Origin: an uncultured Acetobacteraceae bacterium
GTDB taxonomy: Bacteria > Pseudomonadota > Alphaproteobacteria > Acetobacterales > Acetobacteraceae
DNA length: 64,000 bases
Reading direction: 5' to 3'
Assembly (NCBI GenBank): GCA_943912335.1
Contig: CALTUD010000004.1
Coordinates: 62,001 to 126,000, forward strand
Position 1 is the first letter of the stretch. Each line of letters opens with the position of its first letter. The position numbers and the translations under genes are program-made. Below the pieces are notes generated by a model. It had not been told where the DNA came from. It saw only the letters and a program-made list of their open reading frames with translations, and ran no database searches. Shown piece by piece: positions 35,615 through 44,611 of this stretch.

Positions 35615-35628
35615 ACGAAAAAACGAAC
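35614..35628 (+). promoter_or_regulatory. Tandem AACGAA half-sites before glpK
   Basis: AACGAAA at 35614-35620 and AACGAAC at 35622-35628 form a tandem repeat with an eight-base period in the 47-base gap between glpF and glpK. The same half-sites occur upstream of glpD, suggesting GlpR binding. Confidence 0.45.
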
Positions 35629-35661
35629 AACAAAGAAACGTCCGAAGAAAGCTCGTTGACC

Positions 35662-37158
35662 ATGCGCGACCATCTTCTTGCCTTCGACCAAGGCACCACC
35701 AGCTCCCGGGCCCTGCTGCTCGACCCCGAAGGCGGGATCGTCGCGGTGGCTCAGGCCGAGTTCCGCCAGATCTTCCCGCAGCCCGGCTGGGTCGAGCACG
35801 ATCCGAACGAGATCTGGGCCACGCAGAGCGGTGTTGCTGCCGAAGTGGTGAACCGGGCCAACCTTCCGCTCGACCGGATCGCCGCGATCGGCATCACCAA
35901 CCAGCGCGAGACCACGATCGTCTGGGATCGCCGCACCGGGCAGCCGGTCTACAATGCGATCGTCTGGCAGGACCGGCGCACCGCCGGCCTGTGCGATCGC
36001 CTCAAGGCGGACGGTCTGGAAAAGACCGTGGAAGAGCGCACTGGTCTGGTGATCGACGCGTATTTCTCCGGCACCAAGGTGGCGTGGATCCTCGATCACG
36101 TCGACGGCGCCAGGGAGAAAGCCGAGCGTGGCGATCTCGCCTTCGGCACGGTGGATAGCTGGCTGATCTGGCGGCTGACCGGCGGCGCGGTGCATGTCAC
36201 CGACGAGACCAATGCCTCGCGCACGCTGCTGTTCAACATCCATACGCGCGAATGGGACGAGGAGATGCTGCGTCATCTCCGCGTGCCGCGTTCCATGCTG
36301 CCGGAGGTGAAAAGCTCGTCCGAGGTCTATGGCGAGGCCACCGGCACGCTGGCCGGCATCCCCATTGCCGGCATCGCGGGCGATCAGCAATCGGCGCTGT
36401 TCGGTCAGATGTGTCACGAGCCCGGCACGGTGAAGAACACCTACGGCACCGGCTGTTTCATGCTGATGAATACGGGCAAGGATGCGGTTCCGTCGCGCAA
36501 CAAGCTCCTGACGACCATCGGCTGGCGTTATGGCGGCGAGACGCAATACGCGCTGGAGGGCTCGATCTTCGTCGCCGGTGCGGTGGTGCAGTGGCTGCGT
36601 GACGGTTTGAAGATCATCCGCTCTTCGTCCGAAGTGGAGGCGCTGGCGGCATCCGTGCCGGATACCGGCGACGTCTATCTGGTGCCGGCTTTCGTTGGTC
36701 TCGGCGCTCCGCATTGGGACCAGTATGCGCGCGGGTCGATCGTCGGCATGACGCGCGGCACCACCGATGCGCATATCGCGCGTGCCGCACTGGAAGGGAT
36801 CGCGTTCCAGACCGTGGATGTGCTCCGCGCGATGGAGAACGATTCCGGCATCAGTCTGAAGGAGCTGCGCGTCGATGGCGGCGCGTCCAACAACAACCTG
36901 TTGATGCAGTTCCAGGCCGATCTGCTCGGCATCCCGGTGATCCGCCCGGCGAACGTGGAAACCACCGGTCTCGGCTCCGCATTCCTCGCCGGTCTCGCCG
37001 TTGGGATCTACAAGGATCTGAACCAGGTGCGTCAGCTCTGGAAGGCCGATCGCGTGTTCGAGCCGACCATGTCTGCCGATCGCCGGGAGGCACTGCATGC
37101 CCGCTGGCGTAAGGCGCTCGACCATGCTCGCTCCTGGGTGGAGCCGGACGCCGCCTGA
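35662..37158 (+). CDS. glpK: Glycerol kinase
   Basis: The 498-residue protein is a typical FGGY-family glycerol kinase: FDQGTTSSRALLLD at the N-terminus, the GITNQRETTIVWDRRTGQPVYNAIVWQDRRT block near residue 80, GTVDSWLIWRLTGG, and the C-terminal LRVDGGASNNNLLMQFQADLLG. It phosphorylates glycerol to glycerol 3-phosphate. The ATG at 35662 begins the conserved sequence; a TTG two codons upstream is unneeded. It is co-directional with glpF and ends before a strong terminator. Confidence 0.96.
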   Translation: MRDHLLAFDQGTTSSRALLLDPEGGIVAVAQAEFRQIFPQPGWVEHDPNEIWATQSGVAAEVVNRANLPLDRIAAIGITNQRETTIVWDRRTGQPVYNAIVWQDRRTAGLCDRLKADGLEKTVEERTGLVIDAYFSGTKVAWILDHVDGAREKAERGDLAFGTVDSWLIWRLTGGAVHVTDETNASRTLLFNIHTREWDEEMLRHLRVPRSMLPEVKSSSEVYGEATGTLAGIPIAGIAGDQQSALFGQMCHEPGTVKNTYGTGCFMLMNTGKDAVPSRNKLLTTIGWRYGGETQYALEGSIFVAGAVVQWLRDGLKIIRSSSEVEALAASVPDTGDVYLVPAFVGLGAPHWDQYARGSIVGMTRGTTDAHIARAALEGIAFQTVDVLRAMENDSGISLKELRVDGGASNNNLLMQFQADLLGIPVIRPANVETTGLGSAFLAGLAVGIYKDLNQVRQLWKADRVFEPTMSADRREALHARWRKALDHARSWVEPDAA

Positions 37159-37182
37159 GGCGGAACCGGTCGAAATGATGTG

Positions 37183-37214
37183 GGGCGGGAGGAGCAATCC
37201 TTTCGCCCTTTTTT
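37183..37214 (+). terminator. Rho-independent terminator of glpFK
   Basis: An 11-pair stem (GGGCGGGAGGA at 37183-37193 with TCCTTTCGCCC at 37198-37208, two G-T pairs, loop GCAA) is followed directly by six T at 37209-37214, 25 bases after the glpK stop. Confidence 0.9.
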
Positions 37215-37361
37215 ATGCCTACGGTCTGCCAGCGACTCGGGTCTATCATCGTCGCGCAAGTCGTTCGGTGAAGGCGAGCGTTCATTGCTACCCAGAAGGA
37301 TACAATTGCTGGGATGTGCGCCCTCTCTTCCCGTTCGCGCGTCGGTGACGGTGTCGTCTGT

Positions 37362-38033
37362 TCAGGCTTCGGGACGCTCACCGAATCTGTTCCGGTGACC
37401 TGTTCCCGGAAGTATGAGCAGCACGACCTGCAGAATCACATTCGCGATGGGCAACGTGAGCAGGAGAAGCCACCAGGCGCTCATGTCGCAGTCGTGTAGC
37501 CGCCGGGCATGCACCGTCAACGTCGGCCAGAACAGAAGCAAGCCGAGAAACAGAAACGGGATGACGGAGTCGGTCGCAGCCGACATGGCGATAGGCTGTT
37601 CGGACAGGCTGCAGAGTCCGAGCGCGCCAGCAAACAATACGCAGAAAAGAGAGATCGGCAGAAACCATCGAAGACCGAAGTCTTTTCGCGAAAGCCGGCC
37701 CCGGAGCGATACCAGCGCCGCGTTCCGCCCGCGCCAAAGCGAACGGATGATGACGAAGCAGGTTGAGACGAGGATCGTCTCCAGCAGGAGGAATACCAGA
37801 TTGAAAAGGACGGCGAACGACCCTACGGAGCTGTCATTGCCACCATCGAGTGAGATTCGTCTGACGACGGTCTGCATCAGGCCAACTTCCGGACCTCGAA
37901 GCACCGCCGCCGTCGCCAGAAAGGCCGCCGCAACCATGTAGGCGGCGACCCGTGGTGAACTACCGTGCGAGAGAGACCGCTCCACGCAAGCGGCACGCTC
38001 CGCATCTTCCACTGAAGCGTCGTTCGGCGTCAT
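37362..38033 (-). CDS. DUF805 family membrane protein
   Basis: The 223-residue protein has an N-terminal part with two membrane segments (about 30-95), not found in minimal DUF805 proteins. The DUF805 domain itself (about 105-220) shows SLRGRLSRKDFGLRWFLPISLF, the hallmark ARRLHDCDMSAWWLLLL near residue 175 and an ending LPGTGHRNRFGE. The family has four membrane helices and unknown function. It stands alone between the glpFK terminator and glpD. Function unknown. Confidence 0.82.
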   Translation of the reverse strand: MTPNDASVEDAERAACVERSLSHGSSPRVAAYMVAAAFLATAAVLRGPEVGLMQTVVRRISLDGGNDSSVGSFAVLFNLVFLLLETILVSTCFVIIRSLWRGRNAALVSLRGRLSRKDFGLRWFLPISLFCVLFAGALGLCSLSEQPIAMSAATDSVIPFLFLGLLLFWPTLTVHARRLHDCDMSAWWLLLLTLPIANVILQVVLLILPGTGHRNRFGERPEA

Positions 38034-38201
38034 GGTCGTTTCCCCAGCCGTCCGGTGAAGAAACGATCTTTGGAAGAGGAAGTTTGAGGCCGTGTCAGCA
38101 TTCAGCCCGTCGGGGCGTTCTGCTCCATCGCTGTGTTGAATGCTATGATGGTCTTTCGGCGCCTCTCCGAACGACGTGGAGGCCAGATCAATCGATGCTG
38201 G

Positions 38202-39788
38202 TCAATGCGTGGCTAAGCTTGTCGAGCCCGTAGTCTCCTCCGCGGCGATCGCGCGCACCGCCTCGTCCACCGCCACGCGCTGCTCCTGCGTGAGCCTGAG
38301 ACCCTGTTTGGTGCGACGCCACAGCACGTCCTCGCCGGTGCGTGCCCATTCGTGCCGGACCAGGTAACGCAGTTCAGCATCGGTCAGGTCGGCACCATGA
38401 TCTCGGCCGAGATCGGCCATTGACTGCGCATTCCCCAGAACGATCGCCGCGCGTGTGCCGTAATGGCGCACCAGACGACGCAGCAGGCGTTGCGGCGCGA
38501 ACGGGTAGCGCGAAGCCAGATCGCCGACCAGACGGTCATAGCCGTCGCGCGCGAAATCGCCGCCGGGTAAAGGAACGTTCGCGGTCCAGCCGGCGCGTCG
38601 TCCGTTGTGCGTTGCCGGCAGAAGCGGCTCGATCTTCGCCAGAACGGATTCCGCCAGGCGGCGATAGGTCGTGATCTTGCCGCCGAAGATGTTCAGCAGC
38701 GGCGGCTGACCCGGCTCCTGTTCCAGCTTCAACACGTAGTCGCGCGTTGCGGCGGAAGCAGAACCGCCCTTGCCTTCTTCGTCATCGGCGTAGAGCGGCC
38801 GCACGCCGGAATAGGTCCATACCACCATCTCCGGCGTGACCGGCTTGCGCAGATAGTCGCTGGCCGAGCGGCAGAGATAGTCGATCTCTTCCGGCGTGGC
38901 GCGGACATCGGCCGGATCGCCGTCGTAATCGCGATCTGTGGTACCGATCAGCGTGTAATCGGTCTCGTAGGGGATCACGAAGAAGATGCGCTTGTCGGCG
39001 TTCTGGAAGATGTAGCACTCGTCATGGTCGTAGAGGCGCGGCACGACGATGTGACTGCCCTGGACCAGACGCACGGGCGCACGCTTGTTCTCGCGCACCA
39101 CCTGATGCACGACGCTATCGACCCACGGTCCCGCCGCGTTCACCAGCGCGCGGGCCAGAATGATCTCCTCTTCGCCGGTGTCTTCCGAACGCGTCGTGAT
39201 GCGCCACAAACCGTTCTCGCGCACCGCCGATACGCAGGCGGTACGGGATCGCACGGTGGCGCCCAGCGATGCGGCGGCTGCGGCGTTCAACACGGTGAGG
39301 CGTGAGTCTTCGACCCAGCAATCGGAATATTCGAATCCGCGCGTGAACTCGGGCTTCAAGGGCTTGCCGGTCTTGTCCGTGCGCAGATCGACCGAGCGCG
39401 TCGCCGGCAGACGCTTGCGACCGCCGATATTGTCGTAAAGGAACAAGCCGAGACGAAGCAGCCAACGCGGACGCAAGGCGGTATGGTGCGGCAGAACGAA
39501 GCGCAGCGGCCAGGCGATATGCGGCGCGATTCCCCAGAGCACCTCGCGTTCGCGCAGCGCTTCGCGCACCAGACGGAATTCGTAATATTCGAGGTAGCGC
39601 AGGCCGCCATGGATCAGCTTGGTGGACGCAGACGAGGTGCCGGACGCGAAATCGCGTTTTTCGCACAGGAACACGCGATGGCCGCGTCCCGCCGCATCGC
39701 GGGCGATACCGCTGCCGTTGATGCCGCCGCCGATGATGGCGATGTCGTAGGGAGGAAGCAGGCTGCTCTTCTGCGGACTCACGTTCAT
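38202..39788 (-). CDS. glpD: Aerobic glycerol-3-phosphate dehydrogenase
   Basis: The 528-residue FAD enzyme starts with the dinucleotide motif DIAIIGGGINGSGIARDAAGRG near residue 16. It has the family signature SSASTKLIHGGLRYLEYYEFRLVREAL near residue 55, FVIPYETDYTLIGTTDRDY near residue 275, and the GlpD C-terminal cap domain ending LRYLVRHEWARTGEDVLWRRTKQGL. It oxidises glycerol 3-phosphate to dihydroxyacetone phosphate at the membrane and passes electrons to quinone. It is transcribed with, and downstream of, glpR, with an operator-like region between them. Confidence 0.95.
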   Translation of the reverse strand: MNVSPQKSSLLPPYDIAIIGGGINGSGIARDAAGRGHRVFLCEKRDFASGTSSASTKLIHGGLRYLEYYEFRLVREALREREVLWGIAPHIAWPLRFVLPHHTALRPRWLLRLGLFLYDNIGGRKRLPATRSVDLRTDKTGKPLKPEFTRGFEYSDCWVEDSRLTVLNAAAAASLGATVRSRTACVSAVRENGLWRITTRSEDTGEEEIILARALVNAAGPWVDSVVHQVVRENKRAPVRLVQGSHIVVPRLYDHDECYIFQNADKRIFFVIPYETDYTLIGTTDRDYDGDPADVRATPEEIDYLCRSASDYLRKPVTPEMVVWTYSGVRPLYADDEEGKGGSASAATRDYVLKLEQEPGQPPLLNIFGGKITTYRRLAESVLAKIEPLLPATHNGRRAGWTANVPLPGGDFARDGYDRLVGDLASRYPFAPQRLLRRLVRHYGTRAAIVLGNAQSMADLGRDHGADLTDAELRYLVRHEWARTGEDVLWRRTKQGLRLTQEQRVAVDEAVRAIAAEETTGSTSLATH

Positions 39789-39835
39789 CGGGACGTTCCT
39801 TGTTCCGCCCCATCCACGGCGCGGCTGTCAGCGCG

Positions 39836-39876
39836 TTTGATCGTTCGGACGATAAACTCAAACGAACCAAACGAAC
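39836..39876 (-). promoter_or_regulatory. GlpR-type operator cluster upstream of glpD
   Basis: In the 101-base gap between glpR and glpD are two direct copies of AAACGAAC at 39860-39867 and 39869-39876 (nine-base period). The 11-mer TTGATCGTTCG at 39837-39847 is also found upstream of glpF. Together they form a cluster of TTCGTT/AACGAA half-sites as used by DeoR-family GlpR. Confidence 0.6.
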
Positions 39877-39889
39877 AAGGTTCCGCGTG

Positions 39890-40795
39890 TCAGCCTTGCG
39901 TGAGCGAATTCTCCGCGTCTGCGTCCACCTCGATCACCTCGACCCCGGCTTCCCGGCACAGAGCGCGCAGTGTCGGATCGGTCAGCCGGTCGGTTACCAG
40001 CATGTCGATTTCTTCCAGCCGGGCGATCCGAACGGGGGCAGCGCGAGTGAATTTGGAGGAATCCGTCACCAGCATCACGCGGCGCGCATTGTCGATGATC
40101 GCACGCGACACCTGAACTTCGCGCAGGTCGTAGTCCAGCAAAGCGCCTTCCTCGTCGATCGCCGAGGTGCCGATCACGGCCACGTCCGCTTTGAACTGCC
40201 GGAACGCATCCGCCGCCAGACGACCGACGATGCCGCCATCCGACGCGCGCAACGAGCCGCCGGCGACGATCACCTGGATGTCCGGATTGCGGCACAGTTT
40301 CAGCGCCACGTTCATGTTGTTGGTGACGACCATCAGCCCGGTGCGGCCGGCAATCGCGCGCGCGACCTCCTCGGTGGTCGTGCCGAGATTGATGAATACC
40401 GACGCGCTTTCGGGGATCAGCGCCGCTGCCGCCTCGCCGATCCGGCGCTTCGCATCGGACGCCACCTGCTTGCGCGCATCGTAGGACAGGTTGGCGATAC
40501 CCGACGCGATGATGGCGCCGCCATGGACGCGGGTGATGACCCCTGCATCGGCCAACTCGTTCAGATCGCGCCGAATGGTCTGCGGCGTGACGGTAAAGCG
40601 CGATGCCAGCTCCTCCACCGACAAGCGTCCGGAACCGCGAAGCAGGGATGCGATATCCTGCTGGCGGCGCGACAGGGAGCGGTCGAGTGCGGCGGCGGAC
40701 GGCGTGCGATCGTCTGCGGAGGGCGCGCAGCCCTCGGGCCGGGGGGGCGGCTGAGGGTCGAATTCGTCGTCGATGGGGGGCGGAAAGTCGTTCAT
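39890..40795 (-). CDS. glpR: Glycerol-3-phosphate regulon repressor, DeoR family
   Basis: The 301-residue protein from the ATG at 40795 has an unusual proline-rich, acidic N-terminal extension of about 40 residues. A DeoR helix-turn-helix follows (RRQQDIASLLRGSGRLSVEELASRFTVTPQTIRRDLNELAD), then the sensor domain with INLGTTTEEVARAI and VTDSSKFTRAAPVRIARLEEIDMLVTD, as in GlpR. It should repress glp genes until glycerol 3-phosphate binds. A longer frame to 40900 exists but lacks support. Gene order with glpD and shared operator motifs support the assignment. Confidence 0.9.
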   Translation of the reverse strand: MNDFPPPIDDEFDPQPPPRPEGCAPSADDRTPSAAALDRSLSRRQQDIASLLRGSGRLSVEELASRFTVTPQTIRRDLNELADAGVITRVHGGAIIASGIANLSYDARKQVASDAKRRIGEAAAALIPESASVFINLGTTTEEVARAIAGRTGLMVVTNNMNVALKLCRNPDIQVIVAGGSLRASDGGIVGRLAADAFRQFKADVAVIGTSAIDEEGALLDYDLREVQVSRAIIDNARRVMLVTDSSKFTRAAPVRIARLEEIDMLVTDRLTDPTLRALCREAGVEVIEVDADAENSLTQG

Positions 40796-40937
40796 GATTT
40801 GCCCGGTATCATGCGCGAGAATCCTCCCCTCCGCCAAGGCCGGACCGCGACCGGAACGGCCTCCTGGTGTGGTTTCGACACGCTCTCTTCTGCATCGCAC
40901 TTGCGAATGGCCCCTGCGCGACCCTAGATAGCAACGA

Positions 40938-41087
40938 GACGTTCTCAGGGCGGGGTGTGATTCCCCACCGGCGGTGATTGTGCGGGCGACCGTGCATCAG
41001 CCCGCGAGCGCCCGCTTTCCTGGAAGCGGGGTCAGCAGATCCGGTGCGATCCCGGAGCCGACGGTATAGTCCGGATGAAAGAGAACG
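40938..41087 (+). promoter_or_regulatory. FMN riboswitch (RFN element)
   Basis: The conserved FMN aptamer is almost fully readable: GTTCTCAGGGCGGGGTG and TTCCCCACCGGCGGT at the 5' side, AGCCCGCGAGCGC near 41000, CAGCAGATCCGGTG and CCGGAGCCGACGGT near 41040-41064, and AGTCCGGATGAAAGAGAAC closing P1. It precedes the complete riboflavin operon. A hairpin-forming stretch (TTTCCC...GGGAA around 41102-41118) lies between aptamer and ribD and may be part of the expression platform. No T-run is seen, so control of translation is plausible. Confidence 0.96.
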
Positions 41088-41158
41088 CTGGCTGCGACGG
41101 TCCTTTCCCGCATGGGAAGGGCCGTGCGCGGCGAGCTGCGCCCTGGGTGTCGTCCGGT

Positions 41159-42235
41159 ATGGGACGGGATCGTGTTTTGAGTGCGGGTGCGGTGAACAGC
41201 CTGATCGACGAGCGGGACTTGACGGACGCCGTGGCGGCCGGCTTCACGGCTGCGATCGACGCTGCGTCGGTCTTTCTTGGCAATACCGCGCCCAATCCGC
41301 CGGTCGGCTGTGCCATTCTCGACAGGCAGGGCCGTATCCTCGCCACCGGCAGCCATGAGCGCGCCGGCCTGCCTCATGCCGAGGCGGCGGCTCTGACCGT
41401 CTTGCGGGACAACGGGCAATGGGACGCGGCGCACACGCTCGTGGTGACGCTGGAGCCTTGCAACCATCGCGGCCGTACCGGTCCCTGCACCGAAGCCATT
41501 CTCCGTAGCCCCGTGCGGGAGGTCTGGATCGGCTGCTCCGACCCGAATCCGAACGTGTCCGGCCATGGTGCGACGCGTCTGGCGGAGTCAGGGCTCTCGG
41601 TACGAACGCTCGACGGACATGGCCCGATCGCCCATCGCTGCGCCGCGCTGATCGCGCCGTTCCGGCGTCTCGCGGTCGAAAAGAAGCCCTGGATCACGAT
41701 CAAGCAGGCGATCGACCGCGGCGGCTCCATGACGCCGCCGGCCGGGCAGACCACCTTCACCTCGGAATCCTCCCTGCTGCTGGCGCATCGTCTGCGGCGC
41801 GCGACCGACGCGATCGTGACCGGCACGGGCACGGTTCTGGCCGACCGGCCCGGCCTCGATGTACGCCGCCTGCCGGACCATCCCGGACGCCGCCGTCTGC
41901 TGGTGGTGGTGGGCAGCCGGAGCCTTCCGTCCGACTGGGTGGCGGCCGCGGAGGCACGGTTCATTCTGCGACGCGTGCCGGCGCCGGAGCTGGTGCCGGC
42001 TGTGCTGGCGGAAGCCGGCGCGATGTGGGCGATGGTGGAGGCCGGACCGGGCCTGCTCGCGTCTCTGGAAAAAGCCGGTTCGTGGAACGACCGGCTGGTG
42101 ATCACGCGCGGCGCCGAAGGCGAGGCCGACCGGCTCGCTGTCGATGTCGCGGATGCGCGCGCGGCCTCGCCGCTCCTGCTCCTGCCGGAGCTGACGCGCC
42201 GTTTCGAGGAGGGTGCATGTTCTCTGGAATCATAG
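41159..42235 (+). CDS. ribD: Bifunctional riboflavin deaminase/reductase
   Basis: From the ATG at 41159 the protein has 358 residues. The N-terminal deaminase domain (about 20-150) has APNPPVGCAI, the zinc histidine in HAEAAAL and PCNHRGRTGPCTEAI with two zinc cysteines. The C-terminal RibG-type reductase domain (about 175-350) has KPWITIKQAIDRGGSM and ATDAIVTGTGTVLADRP. It carries out the second and third steps of riboflavin synthesis. The start is uncertain: an in-frame GTG at 41192 is closer to the conserved region, and the upstream ATG at 41075 lies in the riboswitch. Confidence 0.93.
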   Translation: MGRDRVLSAGAVNSLIDERDLTDAVAAGFTAAIDAASVFLGNTAPNPPVGCAILDRQGRILATGSHERAGLPHAEAAALTVLRDNGQWDAAHTLVVTLEPCNHRGRTGPCTEAILRSPVREVWIGCSDPNPNVSGHGATRLAESGLSVRTLDGHGPIAHRCAALIAPFRRLAVEKKPWITIKQAIDRGGSMTPPAGQTTFTSESSLLLAHRLRRATDAIVTGTGTVLADRPGLDVRRLPDHPGRRRLLVVVGSRSLPSDWVAAAEARFILRRVPAPELVPAVLAEAGAMWAMVEAGPGLLASLEKAGSWNDRLVITRGAEGEADRLAVDVADARAASPLLLLPELTRRFEEGACSLES

Positions 42236-42822
42236 AGCGGCTCGGCCGGATCCATCGCGTCACGCCGGGCGACGGCACCGTCCAGTTCGACGTGGAGACG
42301 GGTTTTCCCGACCTGTCTCTTGGCGAAAGCATCGCGGTGAACGGCGTCTGTCTCACCGTGACCGCGTTCGACGCGCAAGGGCGCATGTCGGTGTTCGTCA
42401 GCCCGGAAACGCTGCGGGTGACCGCGCTCGGCCGATTGGCAGAAGGGCACAGGGTCAATCTGGAACGCGCCGTCACCCCGTCCACGCGTTTGAGCGGGCA
42501 TATCGTCCAGGGGCATGTGGATGGCGTCGGCCGTCTGGACAGCGTCGAGCCGTCCGGCGAAGCGCGTGTGCTGCGCTTCGTTCTTCCGGCGCGCCTGCGT
42601 CGCTACTGCGTGGAGAAGGGCTCCATCACCCTGGACGGGATCAGCCTGACTCTGAACCGGATCGAGGAGCCCGAGGGCGAAGTCTTCGTCGTTTCCGTCA
42701 CCATCATTCCGCATACCTGGGACCACACCACGCTGGGCGGTCTCGCCGTCGGCGATCCAATCAACGTGGAGATCGATGTGATCGCCAAATATGTCGAGCA
42801 GCTCGCGAGGATTCCCGCATGA
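42217..42822 (+). CDS. ribE: Riboflavin synthase alpha chain
   Basis: The 201-residue protein begins with the invariant MFSGIIERLG and has two repeated lumazine-binding barrels (about 1-95 and 96-190), with GESIAVNGVCLTV in the first and KGSITLDGISLTLN in the second. It catalyses dismutation of two 6,7-dimethyl-8-ribityllumazine molecules to riboflavin. Its start lies inside ribD (19-base overlap) and its stop overlaps the ribBA start as ATGA. Confidence 0.95.
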   Translation: MFSGIIERLGRIHRVTPGDGTVQFDVETGFPDLSLGESIAVNGVCLTVTAFDAQGRMSVFVSPETLRVTALGRLAEGHRVNLERAVTPSTRLSGHIVQGHVDGVGRLDSVEPSGEARVLRFVLPARLRRYCVEKGSITLDGISLTLNRIEEPEGEVFVVSVTIIPHTWDHTTLGGLAVGDPINVEIDVIAKYVEQLARIPA

Positions 42823-44069
42823 CCGACTATCCGGACCGCATCGCGGCCGCGATCTCCGCTCTTCGCGCGGGCCGCATGGTGATCATGACCGATGACGAGG
42901 GGCGCGAGAACGAAGGCGACGTCGTGATGGCGGCGCAGCACGTCACCGCCGACGCCATCAACTTCATGGTGACGCATTGCCGCGGCCTCGTTTGTCTGGC
43001 GCTGGAGCCGGAGCAGGTGGACCGTCTTGGCCTGCCGCAGATGGTGCGCGACAATCGCGCCCCGCGTTCGACCGGCTTCACCGTGTCGATCGAGGCCGCC
43101 ACCGGGGTCGAGACCGGCATCTCCGCACGCGACCGCGCCCGCACCATCGAGGCCGCCGCATCGCCGCATGCGGTGCCGGCCGATATCGTGTCCCCGGGGC
43201 ATATCTTCCCGCTGCGCTGCGTGCCCGGCGGCGTTCTAGCCCGCGACGGACATACCGAAGGGTCGGTGGATCTGCTGAAGCTGGCAGGGCTTTTGCCGTC
43301 CGCGGTGATCTGCGAGATCATGAGCGCCGACGGCAGCATGGCGCGCATGGCGGAGCTGGAAGAGTTCGGCGCCAGGCACGATCTGCCGATCGTCACCATT
43401 GCCGAACTGATCTCCTATCTGCGGGATCGGGAAACCGACTCGCCGACCGTGCAGCGCGGCGCCACCACGACGCTGCCGGTGGCGAACAGCGACACCGTGT
43501 TCGAGATGCGCGCTTATGTGGACCGCAATGGCGGCGAACATCTGGCGTTGATCAAGGGCGATCCGTCCGTGGCCGGAACACTGCCGCTGGTGCGTCTGCA
43601 TTCCGAATGCGTGACGGGCGACGTGTTCGGTTCTCTTCGTTGCGATTGCGGCACGCAGCTCCAGGCGGCGACGCAGCGCATCGCGCAGGCCGAGAACGGC
43701 ATTCTGCTCTATCTGCGCGGGCATGAAGGCCGCGGCATCGGGCTCGCGAACAAGGTGCGGGCCTATGCCTTGCAGGATGAAGGGCTCGATACGGTGGAAG
43801 CGAATCATCGTCTGGGTTTCGCGGCTGATGCGCGCGACTACTCCGTGGCCGCCGCGATCCTGCGCGATTGCGGCGTCGGGCGTCTGGCGCTGCTGACCAA
43901 CAACCCGGCCAAGATCGCTGCCCTGGAAGGGCATGGCATCACCGTGGCGGAACGCGTGTCGTTGGAGATGCCGCATACCGCGCATAACGACCGCTACATG
44001 CGCACCAAGCGCGACAGGATGGGCCATGTGCTGGCTGGCGACGAAACCGCCGGGCGCGCTGCGGAATAA
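42819..44069 (+). CDS. ribBA: Bifunctional DHBP synthase / GTP cyclohydrolase II
   Basis: The 416-residue protein joins a 3,4-dihydroxy-2-butanone-4-phosphate synthase domain (about 1-205; DDEGRENEGD and HTEGSVDLLKLAG) to a GTP cyclohydrolase II domain (about 215-405). The latter keeps the zinc cysteines in HSECVTGDVFGSLRCDCGTQL and the RGHEGRGIGL motif. Some alphaproteobacteria have a degenerate second domain, but here the zinc site is intact, so both precursors of riboflavin are probably made by this one protein. Confidence 0.95.
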   Translation: MTDYPDRIAAAISALRAGRMVIMTDDEGRENEGDVVMAAQHVTADAINFMVTHCRGLVCLALEPEQVDRLGLPQMVRDNRAPRSTGFTVSIEAATGVETGISARDRARTIEAAASPHAVPADIVSPGHIFPLRCVPGGVLARDGHTEGSVDLLKLAGLLPSAVICEIMSADGSMARMAELEEFGARHDLPIVTIAELISYLRDRETDSPTVQRGATTTLPVANSDTVFEMRAYVDRNGGEHLALIKGDPSVAGTLPLVRLHSECVTGDVFGSLRCDCGTQLQAATQRIAQAENGILLYLRGHEGRGIGLANKVRAYALQDEGLDTVEANHRLGFAADARDYSVAAAILRDCGVGRLALLTNNPAKIAALEGHGITVAERVSLEMPHTAHNDRYMRTKRDRMGHVLAGDETAGRAAE

Positions 44070-44079
44070 GGACGAATCG

Positions 44080-44568
44080 ATGAGCACCAACACGCCCCGC
44101 ACGAAGCCCGATCTCCGCTTCGCAACGCCACCGCGTCTCGCCATCGTGGTGAGCCGTTTCAACGAGGACGTCACCGACGGCCTGCGCCGCGGGGCGATCG
44201 AATGGCTGGGCGAGCACGACATCGCCGTGCGCGACGAGGATGTGATCGCGGCGCCCGGCGCCTACGAACTGCCGCTGATCGCGCAGTGCCTGGCCAAGAC
44301 CGGGCGCTATCGCGGCGTGATCTGCCTGGGCTGCGTGGTGAAGGGCGACACGGCGCATTTCGAATTCATCAGCCTGGGGACGACGATCGGTCTGATGCAG
44401 GCGCAGCTCGCGACCGACACGCCGATCGCATTCGGCGTCATCACCACCTACACCGACGCGCAGGCGATCTCTCGTTCGCGCGACGACGAGCACAACAAGG
44501 GCCGCGAAGCGGCAGCGGCGTGCGTGGAAACGATCGCGATCCAGGACCGGATCGCCGCAGGGGCATGA
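44080..44568 (+). CDS. ribH: 6,7-Dimethyl-8-ribityllumazine synthase
   Basis: The 162-residue protein has the family blocks: IVVSRFNEDVTDGLRRGA, AAPGAYELPL, GCVVKGDTAHFEFIS with the catalytic histidine, and FGVITTYTDAQAISRS. It joins the pyrimidine and butanone-phosphate precursors to lumazine and forms hollow capsids or pentamers. It is the last gene of the riboswitch operon, ten bases after ribBA, and ends just before a terminator stem. The usual nusB does not follow. Confidence 0.95.
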   Translation: MSTNTPRTKPDLRFATPPRLAIVVSRFNEDVTDGLRRGAIEWLGEHDIAVRDEDVIAAPGAYELPLIAQCLAKTGRYRGVICLGCVVKGDTAHFEFISLGTTIGLMQAQLATDTPIAFGVITTYTDAQAISRSRDDEHNKGREAAAACVETIAIQDRIAAGA

Positions 44569-44574
44569 AGACCA

Positions 44575-44600
44575 GGGCCGGAACGACGACACTCCGGCCC
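44575..44600. terminator. Bidirectional hairpin between ribH and the S53 peptidase
   Basis: Perfect eight-pair stem GGGCCGGA at 44575-44582 and TCCGGCCC at 44593-44600, loop of ten bases, in the 43-base gap between two convergent genes. There is no T-run in either direction. Confidence 0.55.
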
Positions 44601-44611
44601 GTCCTCAGCGA

